Below are positions 33,663 through 45,794 of a stretch of DNA of 64,000 nucleotides, one piece after another. Both the position numbers and the translations under genes were made by a program. The notes under the pieces were generated by a model. The model made no database searches, was not told the origin of the DNA, and worked only from the letters and a program-made list of their open reading frames with translations. The stretch comes from Mariannaea sp. PMI_226 (taxonomy: Eukaryota; Ascomycota; Sordariomycetes; Hypocreales; Nectriaceae), in assembly GCA_024336345.1 (NCBI GenBank), contig JANFOG010000004.1:3162001-3226000 (forward strand). The letters are read 5' to 3'. The first letter of the stretch is position 1, and each line of letters opens with the position of its first letter.

Positions 33663-34659
33663 GAAGGGACCAATTGCAAGAAGGCCAGGAAGTTTTCACA
33701 CCCGATGTTGGGGAGAGAAAGACCTTGCCAGTTATTGTTGAGTGTTAGCGTGCATTGATTATGTTTGTGTCGTCAAGAAAAAGCATTTTGATGCAACGGT
33801 CCAATTGCAACTTGCATATCCGTGCACGAATAAGCACCTAGTGCTACACAGTACTCCGTACTTAGATGTAATGTAGTAATCTGCAACCAACCAACCAATC
33901 AACCAACTCCAGATACATAGGTACTCGACAATGGGCTTCTCGGGTCCTCAGTTCTCTCAAAGTCACACGACCCTGGTCAGCGCATGCCTAGGATTAATCG
34001 GCAGTCGTGGCGATATTTTTCGTAATTGGCGTAACTTGGTTGCAATGAGCTTCAATCATGCCTCGATCCAAGGACTTTCACGTGTAAATTTTCAGGTACA
34101 GAGCCTCCAGTCTCCAGCAAAGAAATGGGTCAATGTCAATGCCAAGGGTTTTTGACGCCCGGGGCTGTTTGTCAATTTTCTTTTTGGCGATCGCCCTACC
34201 CGTGGTGTAGACGACTATAGGTACAGGTTACAGCAGCGTAGGTATTGCATTGCAGGGCAGATAACGTACCGCATGTGATTGTCCCTCGGCCAGTCGGAGA
34301 CCGGTTGCCCCCGAAGACAGTCCCCCAGGAATTGGTGGGACACTTGGCCCTTTTTGGAAAGCGGTGAGAGCCGCCGCATTTTCTCTGTGCGTCATGGCGA
34401 CTGCTGAATTCAACAACCAACCAGCAAGCTCTGGCCGAAAGGAAGTTGGCAGAATTCGACTTAAAAGTGCCCCTCTCAGTTCACCTTTCTCAACGTTTGT
34501 TTGGACTTCGCTCGCCGCTCGTCGCTCGTCGTTTCATCGCCCACCGACCCTTCTCTTGGCTCTCGTATGTTCCGGTCCCCATTCTCTAGATCTTTTAGAG
34601 TCATTCTCTCCCACAATCGAATATTTTATCCATCCTCGTCCTCAAAAACAATCCGCAAG
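33663..34659. other. Intergenic region, GPD-type promoter
   Basis: This is the upstream region of the glycerol-3-phosphate dehydrogenase gene. It contains a CT-rich leader at about 34490-34650 and a CCCCT pentamer at 34470-34474 that could be a stress element, although a single pentamer means little. GTAGGTA-like words occur near 34214 and 34238. No gene is seen. Confidence 0.5.
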
Positions 34660-35983
34660 ATGGCGACCGCAACAACCCTCGGAGCGCCCACAAAGAAGCA
34701 CAAGGTGACCATCGTTGGTTCCGGCAACTGGTACGCTCAATCCGCCTCTGGATCATAATATACTTATCTGACTTGTATTCTTCAATTGCAGGGGATCGAC
34801 CATTGCGAAAATCGTTGCCGAGAACACACGTGCAAACCCAAGCTTCTTTGAAGAAGAAATTCAGATGTGGGTCTTTGAAGAGGAGGTGACGATTCCCAAG
34901 GACTCCAAGTGCTACGATGAGGCCTTGGGCGACAAGCCCCAGAAACTCACAGAGATCATCAACAAACACCACGAGAACGTCAAGTACTTGCCGGGTATTG
35001 ATCTGCCCTCAAACATCAAGGCCAATCCTGATATCCGCGATGCTGTCAAAGACTCCACCATTCTCGTTTTCAACCTGCCCCACCAGTTCATTGCCAATGT
35101 TTGCAAGCAAATCAATGGCCATATCCTGCCCTACGCTCGCGGAATCAGCTGTATCAAGGGTGTCAATGTGACAGACACTGAGGTCAGTCTGTTTAGCGAG
35201 TGGATTGGCGATGGCCTGGGCATCTACTGCGGTGCCCTGAGTGGTGCCAACCTGGCTCGTGAAATTGCCCAGGAGAAATGGTCTGAGACCACTATTGCCT
35301 ACGATCCTCCAGCGATGGATAACAGCAGAGCTCCCACACCTCGATCAGGAAGCCCCATCGCAAATGGCATTGAGATCCCCGAGATTCGCCACAAGGATGC
35401 TCGTGGCCGCACCTCAAAAACCAAGCTCACCCCCGTCCCCGCCGACTACCCTCCTCTGGATCAAGAGTGTTTCCGTGCTCTATTCCACCGCCCATATTTC
35501 CATGTCCAAATGGTTTCTGATGTTGCCGGTGTGTCTTTGAGCGGTGCCCTGAAGAACGTTGTTGCCCTTGCTGCCGGTTTTGTTGATGGTCGTGGCTGGG
35601 GTGACAATGCCAAAGCTGCTATTATGCGTATTGGCCTCATGGAGATGGTCAAATTTGGAAAGGAGTTCTTCGGAGAGAATGTTCATACTGCCACTTTCAC
35701 AGAAACATCTGCCGGTGTTGCTGATCTGATCACATCCTGTTCCGGAGGCCGTAACTTTAGATGTGCCAAGAAATCTGTAGAGAAGGGCATCAGCGTTCAG
35801 GAAGTTGAGAAACAAGATCTCAACGGTCAGAAGATCCAAGGTACCACAACAGCAGAGGAGGTTAACAGCTTCTTGAAGTCGAGAGGTCTGGAAGCTGAGT
35901 ACCCGCTATTCACTGCGGTCAACGACATCCTTCATGGAAAGAGAAAGGTAGATGATATCCCCAATCTCATGCAGGATTCTTAA
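34660..35983 (+). CDS. GPD1: Glycerol-3-phosphate dehydrogenase (NAD+)
   Basis: The exons are 34660-34730 and 34792-35983 (61-bp intron inside the Trp24 codon); the product is 420 residues. The Rossmann nucleotide loop GSGNWGS lies at 20-26, and the C-terminal catalytic domain has Lys278 in [15 protein letters not shown] and [10 protein letters not shown] near 350. The enzyme reduces dihydroxyacetone phosphate to glycerol-3-phosphate with NADH, for osmolyte glycerol, redox balance and lipid synthesis, in the cytosol. Compared with yeast Gpd1 there is an extra segment of about 40 residues between the two domains (from [11 protein letters not shown] to [10 protein letters not shown]), rich in Ser, Pro and basic residues, probably a flexible loop. 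No peroxisomal targeting signal is obvious. All active-site motifs are intact. Confidence 0.95.
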
Positions 35984-38963
35984 GGTGATCTGAGAGGGAC
36001 AAAATGTACTGTCGAATGTGTTAGCCTTCATATTTGTATCGTCCATGACGGAGCGGCGTTGGGGATGTCTCAAAGGCACACGATATCCGGATAAATAGCG
36101 ATGTAGGAAAGTCAATATTCATTTGTCTTTGACAATATTTTATGATCATTGTGTAAAGCGGATTTATTTTCTTCGCCGGGAGACTCCTGAGTACTCTCGT
36201 ATCGACAAGCTTAACTCCATTTGTTCTCATAATAGCCCATTAATCACATATTACTATTTATATCTCTCTCGTAAGGTAGTCTATATCAGCGGATCAATCT
36301 TCAACGTAACATGTAATCACACCGATTGAGCACGGTATAAGAGTTAACCTCATGATCGCTGCGAACGTATCTTCTTATGTTGCTTTTCGAACTTTCGGTC
36401 CCCATCGAGGTTTCATGATTGAGGTGAAGCACAAAACTTGCTAGCTATTGTGTAGCTCATATCGCGACATCGCTTTCGGGTTCCAAATTTGAGATCCTTT
36501 GGGATGGCTCCGCGTTGAAGCATTGGTGGAATTATATTTTACTACATTGGTTGCTGAAAAAAGCATCAACTTCATTCCCATACCAATAACAGTCCACAAG
36601 AGGTCCTCTTGCATTTGTATTTAAGTATGATTCTAGAGGACTAGGATAGGCATGGAATAATTGTCAGCCCAATGTACCGTTTATCCAATGGCCTTTCTCA
36701 TTATCGTCCCAACTACGACTGCGAGTCTCTGGTAGGTATCTCTCATCATCTCATGAAGCGAAATGGTAGCATATCCACGTTCGATATCACGAGTTCCCCG
36801 AGGTTTATCTGATTCATGTGGCCATGCCAGATTGCGAAAAAAAAAAATTTAAACTCTTCGACTCAATTTCGTTCATCTTCCAAGTTGATATTTCTGTGAT
36901 CTACATCTTGCGAATTGGATCTGGTCTTCTTACGAGCCCGTTAGTGGAGGCGATGATTCTACAGCTATCGTAGAAAGTATCTACCTGGCTATATTGGAAA
37001 GTGCCATGGTGAGATACGGTTTTGCTAGTTTGGTGTCTAGTGTCGTGATGGGGATGTGTTTCTGTGGTGCGGGCCCAGTTGACGCTTTAGCAATTCAAAG
37101 CCGAATGCACTATCGTTGTGCGTGGTAATTGTCAATGCACCCAATTCCATTTTATTCATCCAAAACCCATCGTTGAAAAAGAAATATATATAAATATATA
37201 TTCCTCTTTACAAATTACCTTTTCCAACTTGCGGCTCTTGTGAATGCAGAAGTAATGATTGTGATCAAGAATGATCCAGGGTAGGAGGTAGGCCACTCAT
37301 AAGGTACTACTAACCTCACAGTACGTGTAGCCTTATGCCTTCAGCCTCCAGAAGCGTCAGTTGTCGATCGTCAGGGCTTGTCCCCCCTGTCCGCGATTAG
37401 AGCCCCGCCCACAAAAGCCGCTAATTTTCAGCAACCTGCAGGCCCTAAAACATGACTCCATCGTGATTGCTCAGCGCTGCAACTTCCGTCTACTAGTAGC
37501 TGGGAAAAGAAACACCTTGGATGTCAATGACGTAATGAATCAGTACAGTAAGCATGTGAAAGCTGAGAAAGCTCATGCGGGGATGATTACAAGCATGATG
37601 AAGACATGACCAAGATGGGGACATTGGGTCAGCAGAACAGACAGATTTTTTGGTTCATGTCCATTGTCGCAAGAAGCTCTCATTTGACCCGACTTATTCT
37701 CATCATTTTCTCGCCTTTGAGCAGGCATTGAGTTGTAAGAATTAGCTTACACTGGCAAGACTTGTTGGGGTCTGGGTCCATGACAATGAATGATGATTTT
37801 TTTTTCTACCCCTGGCAGCCACCAATTGCTGTGGCATGGGCTTTGCTACGTCGTCGCTCGCCGGCCGGACAAGGCTAGACCGAGACGGAGCAAGTCGACC
37901 GAAGTTAGCTACACCTTACATCAGACCAGAGCACCAAAGTAATCCAGGTAACTCACGCACGTAACTCACGCACTGAAGGTACTTTGTTGAACCTTTTGAG
38001 CTCCCACTCTCGCGATCCACAAGCTCGGAGCGCGTGGCTGCCCTTTTTCGTTGGCGGCGGAGCTAGAACCAAGGCAGGCGGAGGGGAAAAGTCAATGGCT
38101 TCGTGATATGTACGACGTAAACTCCCTCACAGTGCCTTACGGAGTAAGCTATCGCAGGTAGGTTACACAAAGACGTGGGATCAAAGTGGATGGTTGTGTA
38201 CTCGGTACCAACCCAACCTGTCTCACTTCAGCCTTCCACCGTGGCTTACTCTTTTCTTCTTCTTCTTCTTCTTCTGTCTTCTGTAAGGCCAAGTGAGAGG
38301 TGTTTGATGAAGTAGAAATAAAGCTAGAACCTTGATTTAGAAAATTTATACCACCCAAATGTCAAGCTGCGTTCATCGGTTGGTTGCGGAACGTGGTCCT
38401 TGCATTGCTCTCCCTTTGTTATCGCGTCACCAACTAGTCATCTTTTGGGGCGGTTTTGTCTCCTGTTACCACTGCTCCCACGATTCCTCCACTGTCACCT
38501 AATCCCTCGTACCTTGTCCTAATTCTGCAATGCAATGCTTTCTTTTCGTCTTCCTAGTTCATCTCATCAAGCGTCTCTAGTAATCTTAGCATCTTGTCCG
38601 CCTCCAAACCACCTCATCCCCATCCCTCCAATCCCGCAGCTTTGCTCCCCCCGCATTTTCTGACTTTGAATCCCCTGCATCACCTCCTCCTCGTATCTCC
38701 ATTCTTTTTTCCCTTCTTTTCCTTGCTTACTCTTCTCATATTGATAAAGACGTCGTGTTGGAGGAATGGTACCGACATCCATCTTGACCTTGTTGTGCTG
38801 ATCGATCCAGGTGAGGATAGAGCCCCATCCACTCCACCTCACCAGCCAGAGCTCCACCCCAACTACGACAAGGGAGCTGCGCTTACAACTGATACAGAAA
38901 GGAAATCGTCGCGCGGGGCACGAAGCTCCCGCTCTTCTCTTTCTCATGAGCCCTCCACAAACC
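35984..38963. other. Intergenic region between GPD1 and the debranching enzyme
   Basis: 3 kb without a convincing gene. It contains AT-rich patches (TA-rich repeat near 37182-37202), a TTC microsatellite at 38252-38275, GTAGGT/AGGTAC words near 37290, 37310 and 38155, and a C-rich leader upstream of 38964. An AGGGG element near 38079 could be a stress site. Confidence 0.5.
38252..38275. repeat. TTC microsatellite
   Basis: About seven tandem TTC units on the plus strand, about 700 bases upstream of the debranching enzyme start. Confidence 0.8.
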
Positions 38964-41900
38964 ATGACGTCCAACGAAGTCTACCTCCTGCCGCTCAACG
39001 ACGACGGATCGCCTCAGGTGCAAGGCGAATACATATACCTAGCACCTAAAACGGACGAATCTATCACCATTCGCTTCGCGATAGAAGGGACCTCGTCCAT
39101 TTGTCGTCATGGCAGCCTCTGGGTCAATATTCCCCATGAACACGAAGAATTTCGGCGCGAGCGCTTCCGGGAGTACAAGTAGGTTTTTTGTCTTTTCTAG
39201 AGCATCCCTTTCGAATTACCTCCCTCCGGCAGTCCCTGAGGCTGCAAATGCCAAAATCCATATAGCACCAGGACTGACACATGACAGGCTGACTCCGGAT
39301 TTCAACCGCACTCTGGAAATCTCCATTCCAATTCACAAAGCTGGTGCCTACGCCTTCTACACCACGTATGCAGAACTTCCCGAGCTAGAAAAGGAGCTGG
39401 ATTCGAGCTTTACAGAGAAGGAGACTCTCAAGAAGACTCCTGTCTACTACATCGATGTAGCACCCAAGCTGAAGCTCGACGGGCGACCGCTGCCCTTGCC
39501 TGCATTGTCAATATTCTCCGTCATTAGTAAATTCATGGGGAAATACCCCAACGACTGGGAGCGCCACCTGCGCGGTATCAGCGATCGTGGCTACAACATG
39601 ATTCACTTCACCCCATTGCAAGTTCGCGGCCAGTCCAACTCCCCGTATAGTCTATTCGATCAGCTCGGTTGGGACCCAGCTTGCTTCCCTGGCGGCGAAC
39701 CAGACGTGAAACGAATGGTAGACAGCCTGGAGAAGAATCATTCTCTCTTGAGCTTGACCGATATCGTGCTGAACCACACAGCTCATAATAGCGCGTGGTT
39801 ACACGAACATCCCGAAGCTGGCTACACTTTAACTACCGCACCATGGCTAGAGTCCGCATACGAGCTAGATACCAAGCTGCTGGAACTGGGATTCAAGCTT
39901 CAGGAGCTTGGCCTACCGACTGATTTGAAATCAACCGATGATTTGCTTCTGATCATGGATGCCATTAAAAGCAAAGTCATTGCGGCAATCCGGCTTTGGG
40001 AGTTTTATGTCCTCGATATCGATCGAGATGCTGACTTGGCTATTGAAGCTTGGAAAAAGGGAGTTACACACGATTCAAATGACTCAGAATTCCACGACGA
40101 GCTCAAAAATATCAAAGTCTCTTCGCTGGAAGAACGTGTATCTTTTGCTCGAAAATTCGCCTTGAAGGGAACAGATCGGATGGGTGAGCGGTTTCGGCGA
40201 AAACTTGATCCCGCTGCAGCGTCTGCCGTCTTGACTGCTTGTTTGGGGCCATACGATAAGGGAAATCTTGCAGCAGGACGAGAGAAAATTGTTGGCTTGT
40301 TGGATGTCTTGAATGTGGATTTCTATAAGGAGTACGACTCAGAAGTAACTGAGATGCTTCAGCAGCTCTTCAATAGGATCAAATACGTGCGCCTCGATGA
40401 CAATGGCCCCAAACTCGGCCCAATCAACCAAGAGAATCCTCTGATCGAGACCTATTTCACGCGCTTACCACAGAACGATAAGACAGCCAAGCTTAACAAA
40501 AAGGATAGAGTTTTGGTCAACAACGGATGGGTTTGGGGCGGAAATGCGCTTGTCGACAACGCTGGGCCTGAATCGAGGGTATACCTTCGGCGAGAAGTCA
40601 TCATTTGGGGTGACTGTGTCAAGCTTCGGTACGGCTCTGGACCTAAAGATAGCCCCTGGTTATGGGACCACATGACCAAATATGCCCGGATGCTGGCCAC
40701 CTACTTTGCTGGACTGCGGATCGACAACTGCCATTCCACGCCAATTCATGTGGCTGAACATATACTGGATGAGGCCCGTCGGGTGCGGCCTGACCTGTAT
40801 GTCGTTGCTGAGCTCTTCACCGGCTCTGAAGAGATGGACTATGTCTTTGTGAAACGATTGGGCTTGAGCTCTCTCATTCGAGAGGCCATGCAAGCTTGGA
40901 GTACAGGCGAGCTCAGCCGGCTCGTTCATAGGCATGGCGGTCGTCCTATTGGTAGCTTTGAGGTCGATGAGGTGTCAAAAAGCGAGATGATCTCACCAAC
41001 AGCCAGCCCAAAGGCTACTAAGAGCGAGCTCGTCAATGGACACGGAGAATCTTCAAGAGATATTATTCATCGAATCAAGCCCAGTCCTGTGCATGCCCTA
41101 TTCATGGACTGCACTCACGACAATGAGACGCCAGCTCAGAAGAGGGATGCCCGGGATACCCTACCCAATGCTGCACTCGTAAGCATGTGTTCCAGCGCGA
41201 CTGGTAGTGTGATGGGATACGATGAGATTTACCCCAAGCTCGTGGATCTTGTTAATGAAACCAGACTCTACACTTCTCCCTCAAGTTCGAAACCTGTCAA
41301 GATCGGAGGCGGCGAAAATGGAATTGGCGGCGTAAAAAAACTGCTCAACCAGATTCACACACTCATGGGCAAGGACGGATACGATGAGACTCACATCCAT
41401 CACGAAGACCAATACATTACCGTCCACCGGGTACACCCGGAATCTCGAAAGGGATACTTCCTCATCGCTCATACGGCTTTCCCAGGCTACGGGAACGGAA
41501 ATGGAGCCTTGAATGCCGTCCACCTTACGGGGACCAAGGTCAGACACCTGGGCAGTTGGATGCTAGAGGTGGATTCTAGCGATGAGGCTAAAGAGGAAGC
41601 TCTTGGGGATAAGAAGTATCTTCGCGGTCTCCCGAGCCGAGTGCTTGATCTCCCTGGTATCAGAATGGAAGTTCAGGGAGAAGACACTATTATTACAGTC
41701 CGTGAGAAGTTCCCTCCAGGTAGCATTGCGCTATTTGAAACCTGGATCCCGGCAGCAGAGCACTCTTCTGGTTTGGATAACTATGTTACTTCTGGGGCAC
41801 AGGCTGCTTGGAAGAACCTCAACCTGGTAGATCTCAACTTTCTGCTCTTTCGATGTGATGCAGAGGAACGGGCTTCTAGTGGTGGTCGCGATGGCGTGTA

Positions 41901-43819
41901 CGACATCCCTGGGCATGGAAAAATTGTGTACGCCGGACTTCAGGGTTGGTGGAGTATTCTGAAGGACATCATTCGAGATAACAATCTGGCTCATCCTCTG
42001 TGCCAAAACCTTCGAGACGGCCAATGGGCACTAGATTATATCGTCGGACGAGTGAAGCGACTCAGTGAGATTCCAGGCAATGAAGGCCTCGCCGGTCCTC
42101 ACACGTGGCTTCAGGAGCGGTTCGATGCTCTTCGAAAGATCCCAAATTTCCTGCTTCCTCGCTACTTCGGGTTGGTCTTGCGAACGGCTTACAGGGCTAG
42201 TTGGGAACGGTCGTTGGAGCTCATGAATGCTCATATGCGCGAGGGACAATGGTTCTTACAAAGCCTGGCGCTTGTCAGTGTCCAAATGACTGGACACGTC
42301 AAGTCAGCATCACTCTGGCCTAATAAGCAGGTTCCTTCTCTAGCTGCCGGACTTCCACACTTTGCGGTTGAGTGGGCAAGGTGCTGGGGTCGGGACGTCT
42401 TCATCTCCCTTCGTGGCCTATTCCTCGGAACTGGTCGTTTTGACGAAGCAAAAGAACACATTCTGGCATTTGCCAGTGTTCTAAAGCATGGAATGATTCC
42501 AAATCTTCTCAGCAGCGGTGATGCGCCAAGATACAACTCGCGCGACTCAGTTTGGTTCTTCTTGCAGTGTATTCAAGACTACACACGATACGCTCCTGAA
42601 GGTGTTGGAATTCTCAAGGCTAAAGTCAAGCGCCGCTTTTTGCCCTATGATGATACCTGGTTCCCAACCGACGACCCCCGTGCATACTCCAAGGAGAGTA
42701 CTATCGAGGATGTAATTCAAGAAGCGCTTCAACGGCATGCCACTGGCATGAAGTATCGAGAGGCCAATGCTGGCCCTCAGATCGACTCACAAATGAAGGA
42801 TGAGGGTTTCAACCAAGATATTAAGGTCGATTGGGAGACAGGCATCATCTTTGGCGGGAACCAATCCAACTGCGGTACATGGATGGACAAGATGGGTGAG
42901 AGCGAGAAGGCTGGCTCTAAGGGCGTTCCCGGCACTCCTCGAGACGGTGCTGCGGTTGAAATCACCGGACTTTTGTACAGCACGCTCAATTGGCTTGTCC
43001 AACTTGGAAAGAATGGCCAGTACTCTTACTCCAGCGTGAAGAAGGCGGATGATAACACCATTTCTCTGGCTGATTGGGCAGATCTGATCAAGGCCAACTT
43101 TGAACGATGCTACTATGTTCCGTTGAATGCGGAAGAGGATTCCAAGTATGATGTTGACACTAAGATGGTCAACCGCCGAGGCATCTACAAGGACTTGTAC
43201 AAGTCAGGCAAAGAATACGAGGATTACCAACTGCGTCCTAACTTCACCATCGCCATGACAGCTGCTCCTGAGCTCTTCGACCAGGACCACGCTATGCACG
43301 CGCTGTGTCTCGCCGATAGTGTGCTTCGAGGCCCTACAGGCATGGCCACACTGGACCCTGCAGACCTCAACTACCGCCCTTACTACCGCAACAGCGAAGA
43401 TAGTGAAGACTTTGCGACCAGCAAGGGGCGCAACTACCACCAGGGTCCTGAGTGGCTTTGGCCCACCGGCTTTTTCCTCCGTGCCTTGCTCAAATTCGAT
43501 CTCAAACGTCGTAATACCCCGGAGGGCAGGACTGAAGCTTTCCAGCAAGTGACTCGCCGGCTTGTTGGATGCAAGAAGATGATTGAGGAGAGTGTCTGGG
43601 CTGGACTAGCAGAGCTAACACAGAAGAATGGCGAATTCTGTCCAGACTCGGTAAGTTTTTTTTGTCACTACTCCTTTGCTTTCTAGCAAGGCTTTCCTTT
43701 TTCGTGCCCCTGCTAACTCGCTTTCTTCTTTTCATCAGAGTCCCACGCAGGCTTGGTCCGCAGGCTGTCTCATTGATCTGTACATGGATGCTATGGAGGA
43801 GCAAGAGAAGGATAAATAG
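38964..43819 (+). CDS. GDB1: Glycogen debranching enzyme
   Basis: The exons are 38964-39178, 39288-43650 and 43739-43819 (introns 109 and 88 bp); the product is 1552 residues, close to yeast Gdb1. The start at 38964 (MTSNEVYLLPL) is preferred over an ATG 18 bases upstream. The first splice joins REYK to LTPDFNRT. The N-terminal GH13-type 4-alpha-glucanotransferase half carries Asp551 in GLRIDNCHS, Glu580 in VVAELFTG and Asp683 in CTHDNE. The C-terminal amylo-1,6-glucosidase half (GH133) carries Asp1108 in WGRDVFISLRG and Glu1460 in GPEWLWPTG. The enzyme moves maltosyl/maltotriosyl units and removes the remaining branch glucose during glycogen breakdown in the cytosol. It looks fully functional. 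Confidence 0.96.
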
Positions 43820-44921
43820 GATCGATGAAAGATGACAAAGGAAATGATGGGGGACTGGAGGGATGCGGAGTGATCATGATGGCGAAATGTTTTTTTTTTC
43901 ACATCGGGCATTAGTCAAGTTGGACATAACGAAACGCGGAGCACCTAAATGGCACGCATTGTACCTACGCCTACCTATGGAATCAATGTAAAGAATTTTT
44001 TAAGATAAAAAACATGATGCCTGGGTGTTAGAGAGAAATAGGCAATAAGCATTCATCGAAGTAATGGCCAGGCACAAGACAGCACAAATGTTGGTTGAAA
44101 TCGAGGGATGAAACTTAGATTTGCCTCGTCCTTTTCTAACAAAACAGATAAACACATATTTCTCCTCCCGCTCCCCTTCTAGGAGATTGATGATGAAATT
44201 TGCAAACAAAGAAAAAACATACATATCGAGGCAAAATATAAAAAAAAAATCAAGAGAAATGGCTCCCAAAAATCATCATAGAGGAATACCCAGACATGCT
44301 GCAAGTTTTCCATCACATCCCGTCATCCCAGGTGCTTTCTTCCCAGCAACGCCAGATCCCAGCCAAGGAAAACGCCAAAAACAAAAAAGGGGGATATATG
44401 CATAATAATCAACAAGCTTTGAAAAACAAACCACCTTCAGCTTGACACACACAGTACTAACACGCATTCCAGAGATTGATCCAAAGAAGAAAAAAAATAT
44501 GAAACAGTCGGACGATTTTGACAGATTGACGTGGTGGTCCTGGTGCGTCACATCTTCCTAATGTGAAACAGCTCCCCTTGTCATTGTGGCGTGGGACTTT
44601 ATGTAGCAAAAGGGCCAAAAAAAATTGATTCGACCAAATATGACCAAATAAAGGAGAGTTAACCGAAATACCGGCGTATGTTACTTTCCATTGTGCAGCA
44701 GATATTTTCCAAATCAAACAAGCAAGTCGCAAGAGATGGCAGGATACAATGCAGCCGTAGGAACAAAGGACGAATGGAAATGTGAATCACCATCTGTAAA
44801 TCGTTCGGTCATACGTCAATTGTCGGTCCGATGAGACGATGTCGATATACTGTGTGGAAACAAGGGCAAAAGGCAGTTCATCGAAAAGAGAGACTTATTC
44901 GAACCCAAGGACAACACAACG
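43820..44921. other. Convergent intergenic region
   Basis: This lies between the 3' ends of the debranching enzyme (+) and the Cys-rich membrane protein (-). It contains several A/T runs and TACCTACGCCTACC near 43971-43984. Open frames at 44000-44730 are low-complexity and not called. Confidence 0.5.
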
Positions 44922-45794
44922 CTATGTGCGGTCCCTGACAGTCCAGCGCTTCTTCTTAGGACTCTTCTCGGCAAGTGTGGTAGGGGCGTTGGTTGCTGCG
45001 GTCAGCATCGCGTGCGAGTTTCGCTGCGAATCGTAGCCAGCGGGAGCATTGTCGTTGGGAGGAGCTTCCGAGCCAGGTCCCATACCAGGTCCCCATGACG
45101 GACGCGAGGCAGATCCGGAATGCTTCTGGCCGAGAGAGAGTTGGCGGTCCTTCTTGCGGAGATAGCGACGACGCCATATGCAGGCACCAACCCAGATGCC
45201 CACAATTGCGACAACAAGAATGACAAGGAAAATAACCCATTGCCAGTGGTTGGACAACCTGTGAATGATGAGTAAGTCGCCTCGAGCGATGAGCTAGGTG
45301 TTGAGCTTACCATGTACCGCCACCAGATGATTGGGCCTTTCCTATCGCAGTAGATGAGGACGAGCTTCCGGTAGTAGTACTTTGAAGGTTGTTATTGTTT
45401 GGTGGCTTGTTCCCGCCGTTGTTGGCTGCCTTTGCGTTCGCACTGCACATACTTCGGAACCAGGTGGCGATTGAGGTAAGACCATCACTTGGGCAAGCTG
45501 TATCGCACACACCAGTCGCAGCTGTAGAAAAGGCCGTAACATGAGTATTGGCACAGAAGCATGAGGTGTACGCAAAGGGGTTCTGGCCAACATTAGCTGC
45601 AGGCGGCACGCATCCGCCATTGGCATCGTAAAGAGGCCCGCAGCCAATAGCGCAAGAGGGCAGCAACGTGGGGTTGTGGAAGGGGACGATGGTCGTCGTA
45701 GGAAGGCCAACTGTTCATGAGTCGCATGTTAGCATGAAGCCGGAGGAGAGTAATAGCCAAGTCGGCGGCGCTGGATGTTGGCGAACATACCCAT
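44922..45794 (-). CDS. Cys-rich single-pass membrane protein
   Basis: The exons are 45794-45791 (four bases), 45710-45311 and 45258-44922; the product is 246 residues. The first intron (GTATGT donor, CTAAC branch, AACAG acceptor) leaves ATG plus one base in exon 1, so the protein begins MVGLPTTTIVPFHN. Residues about 20-95 hold ten cysteines (SCAIGCGP, GGCVPP, SCFCAN, VCDTACPSDG, MCSANA), and a Ser/Thr/Asn-rich stalk follows. One membrane span lies at about 141-163 (WVIFLVILVVAIVGIWVGACIW), then RRRYLRKKDR and a disordered cytosolic tail of about 75 residues ending KKKRW. The topology suggests an extracellular Cys-rich head, but no signal peptide is visible. It resembles uncharacterised fungal integral membrane proteins; function unknown. 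Confidence 0.78.

Noticed and set aside
39179..39200. A 22-base intron (GTAGGT to CTAG) in the debranching enzyme
   Set aside because: Too short for a spliceosomal intron. The 109-base intron to 39287 has a CTGAC branch site and restores the expected REYK-LTPDF join.
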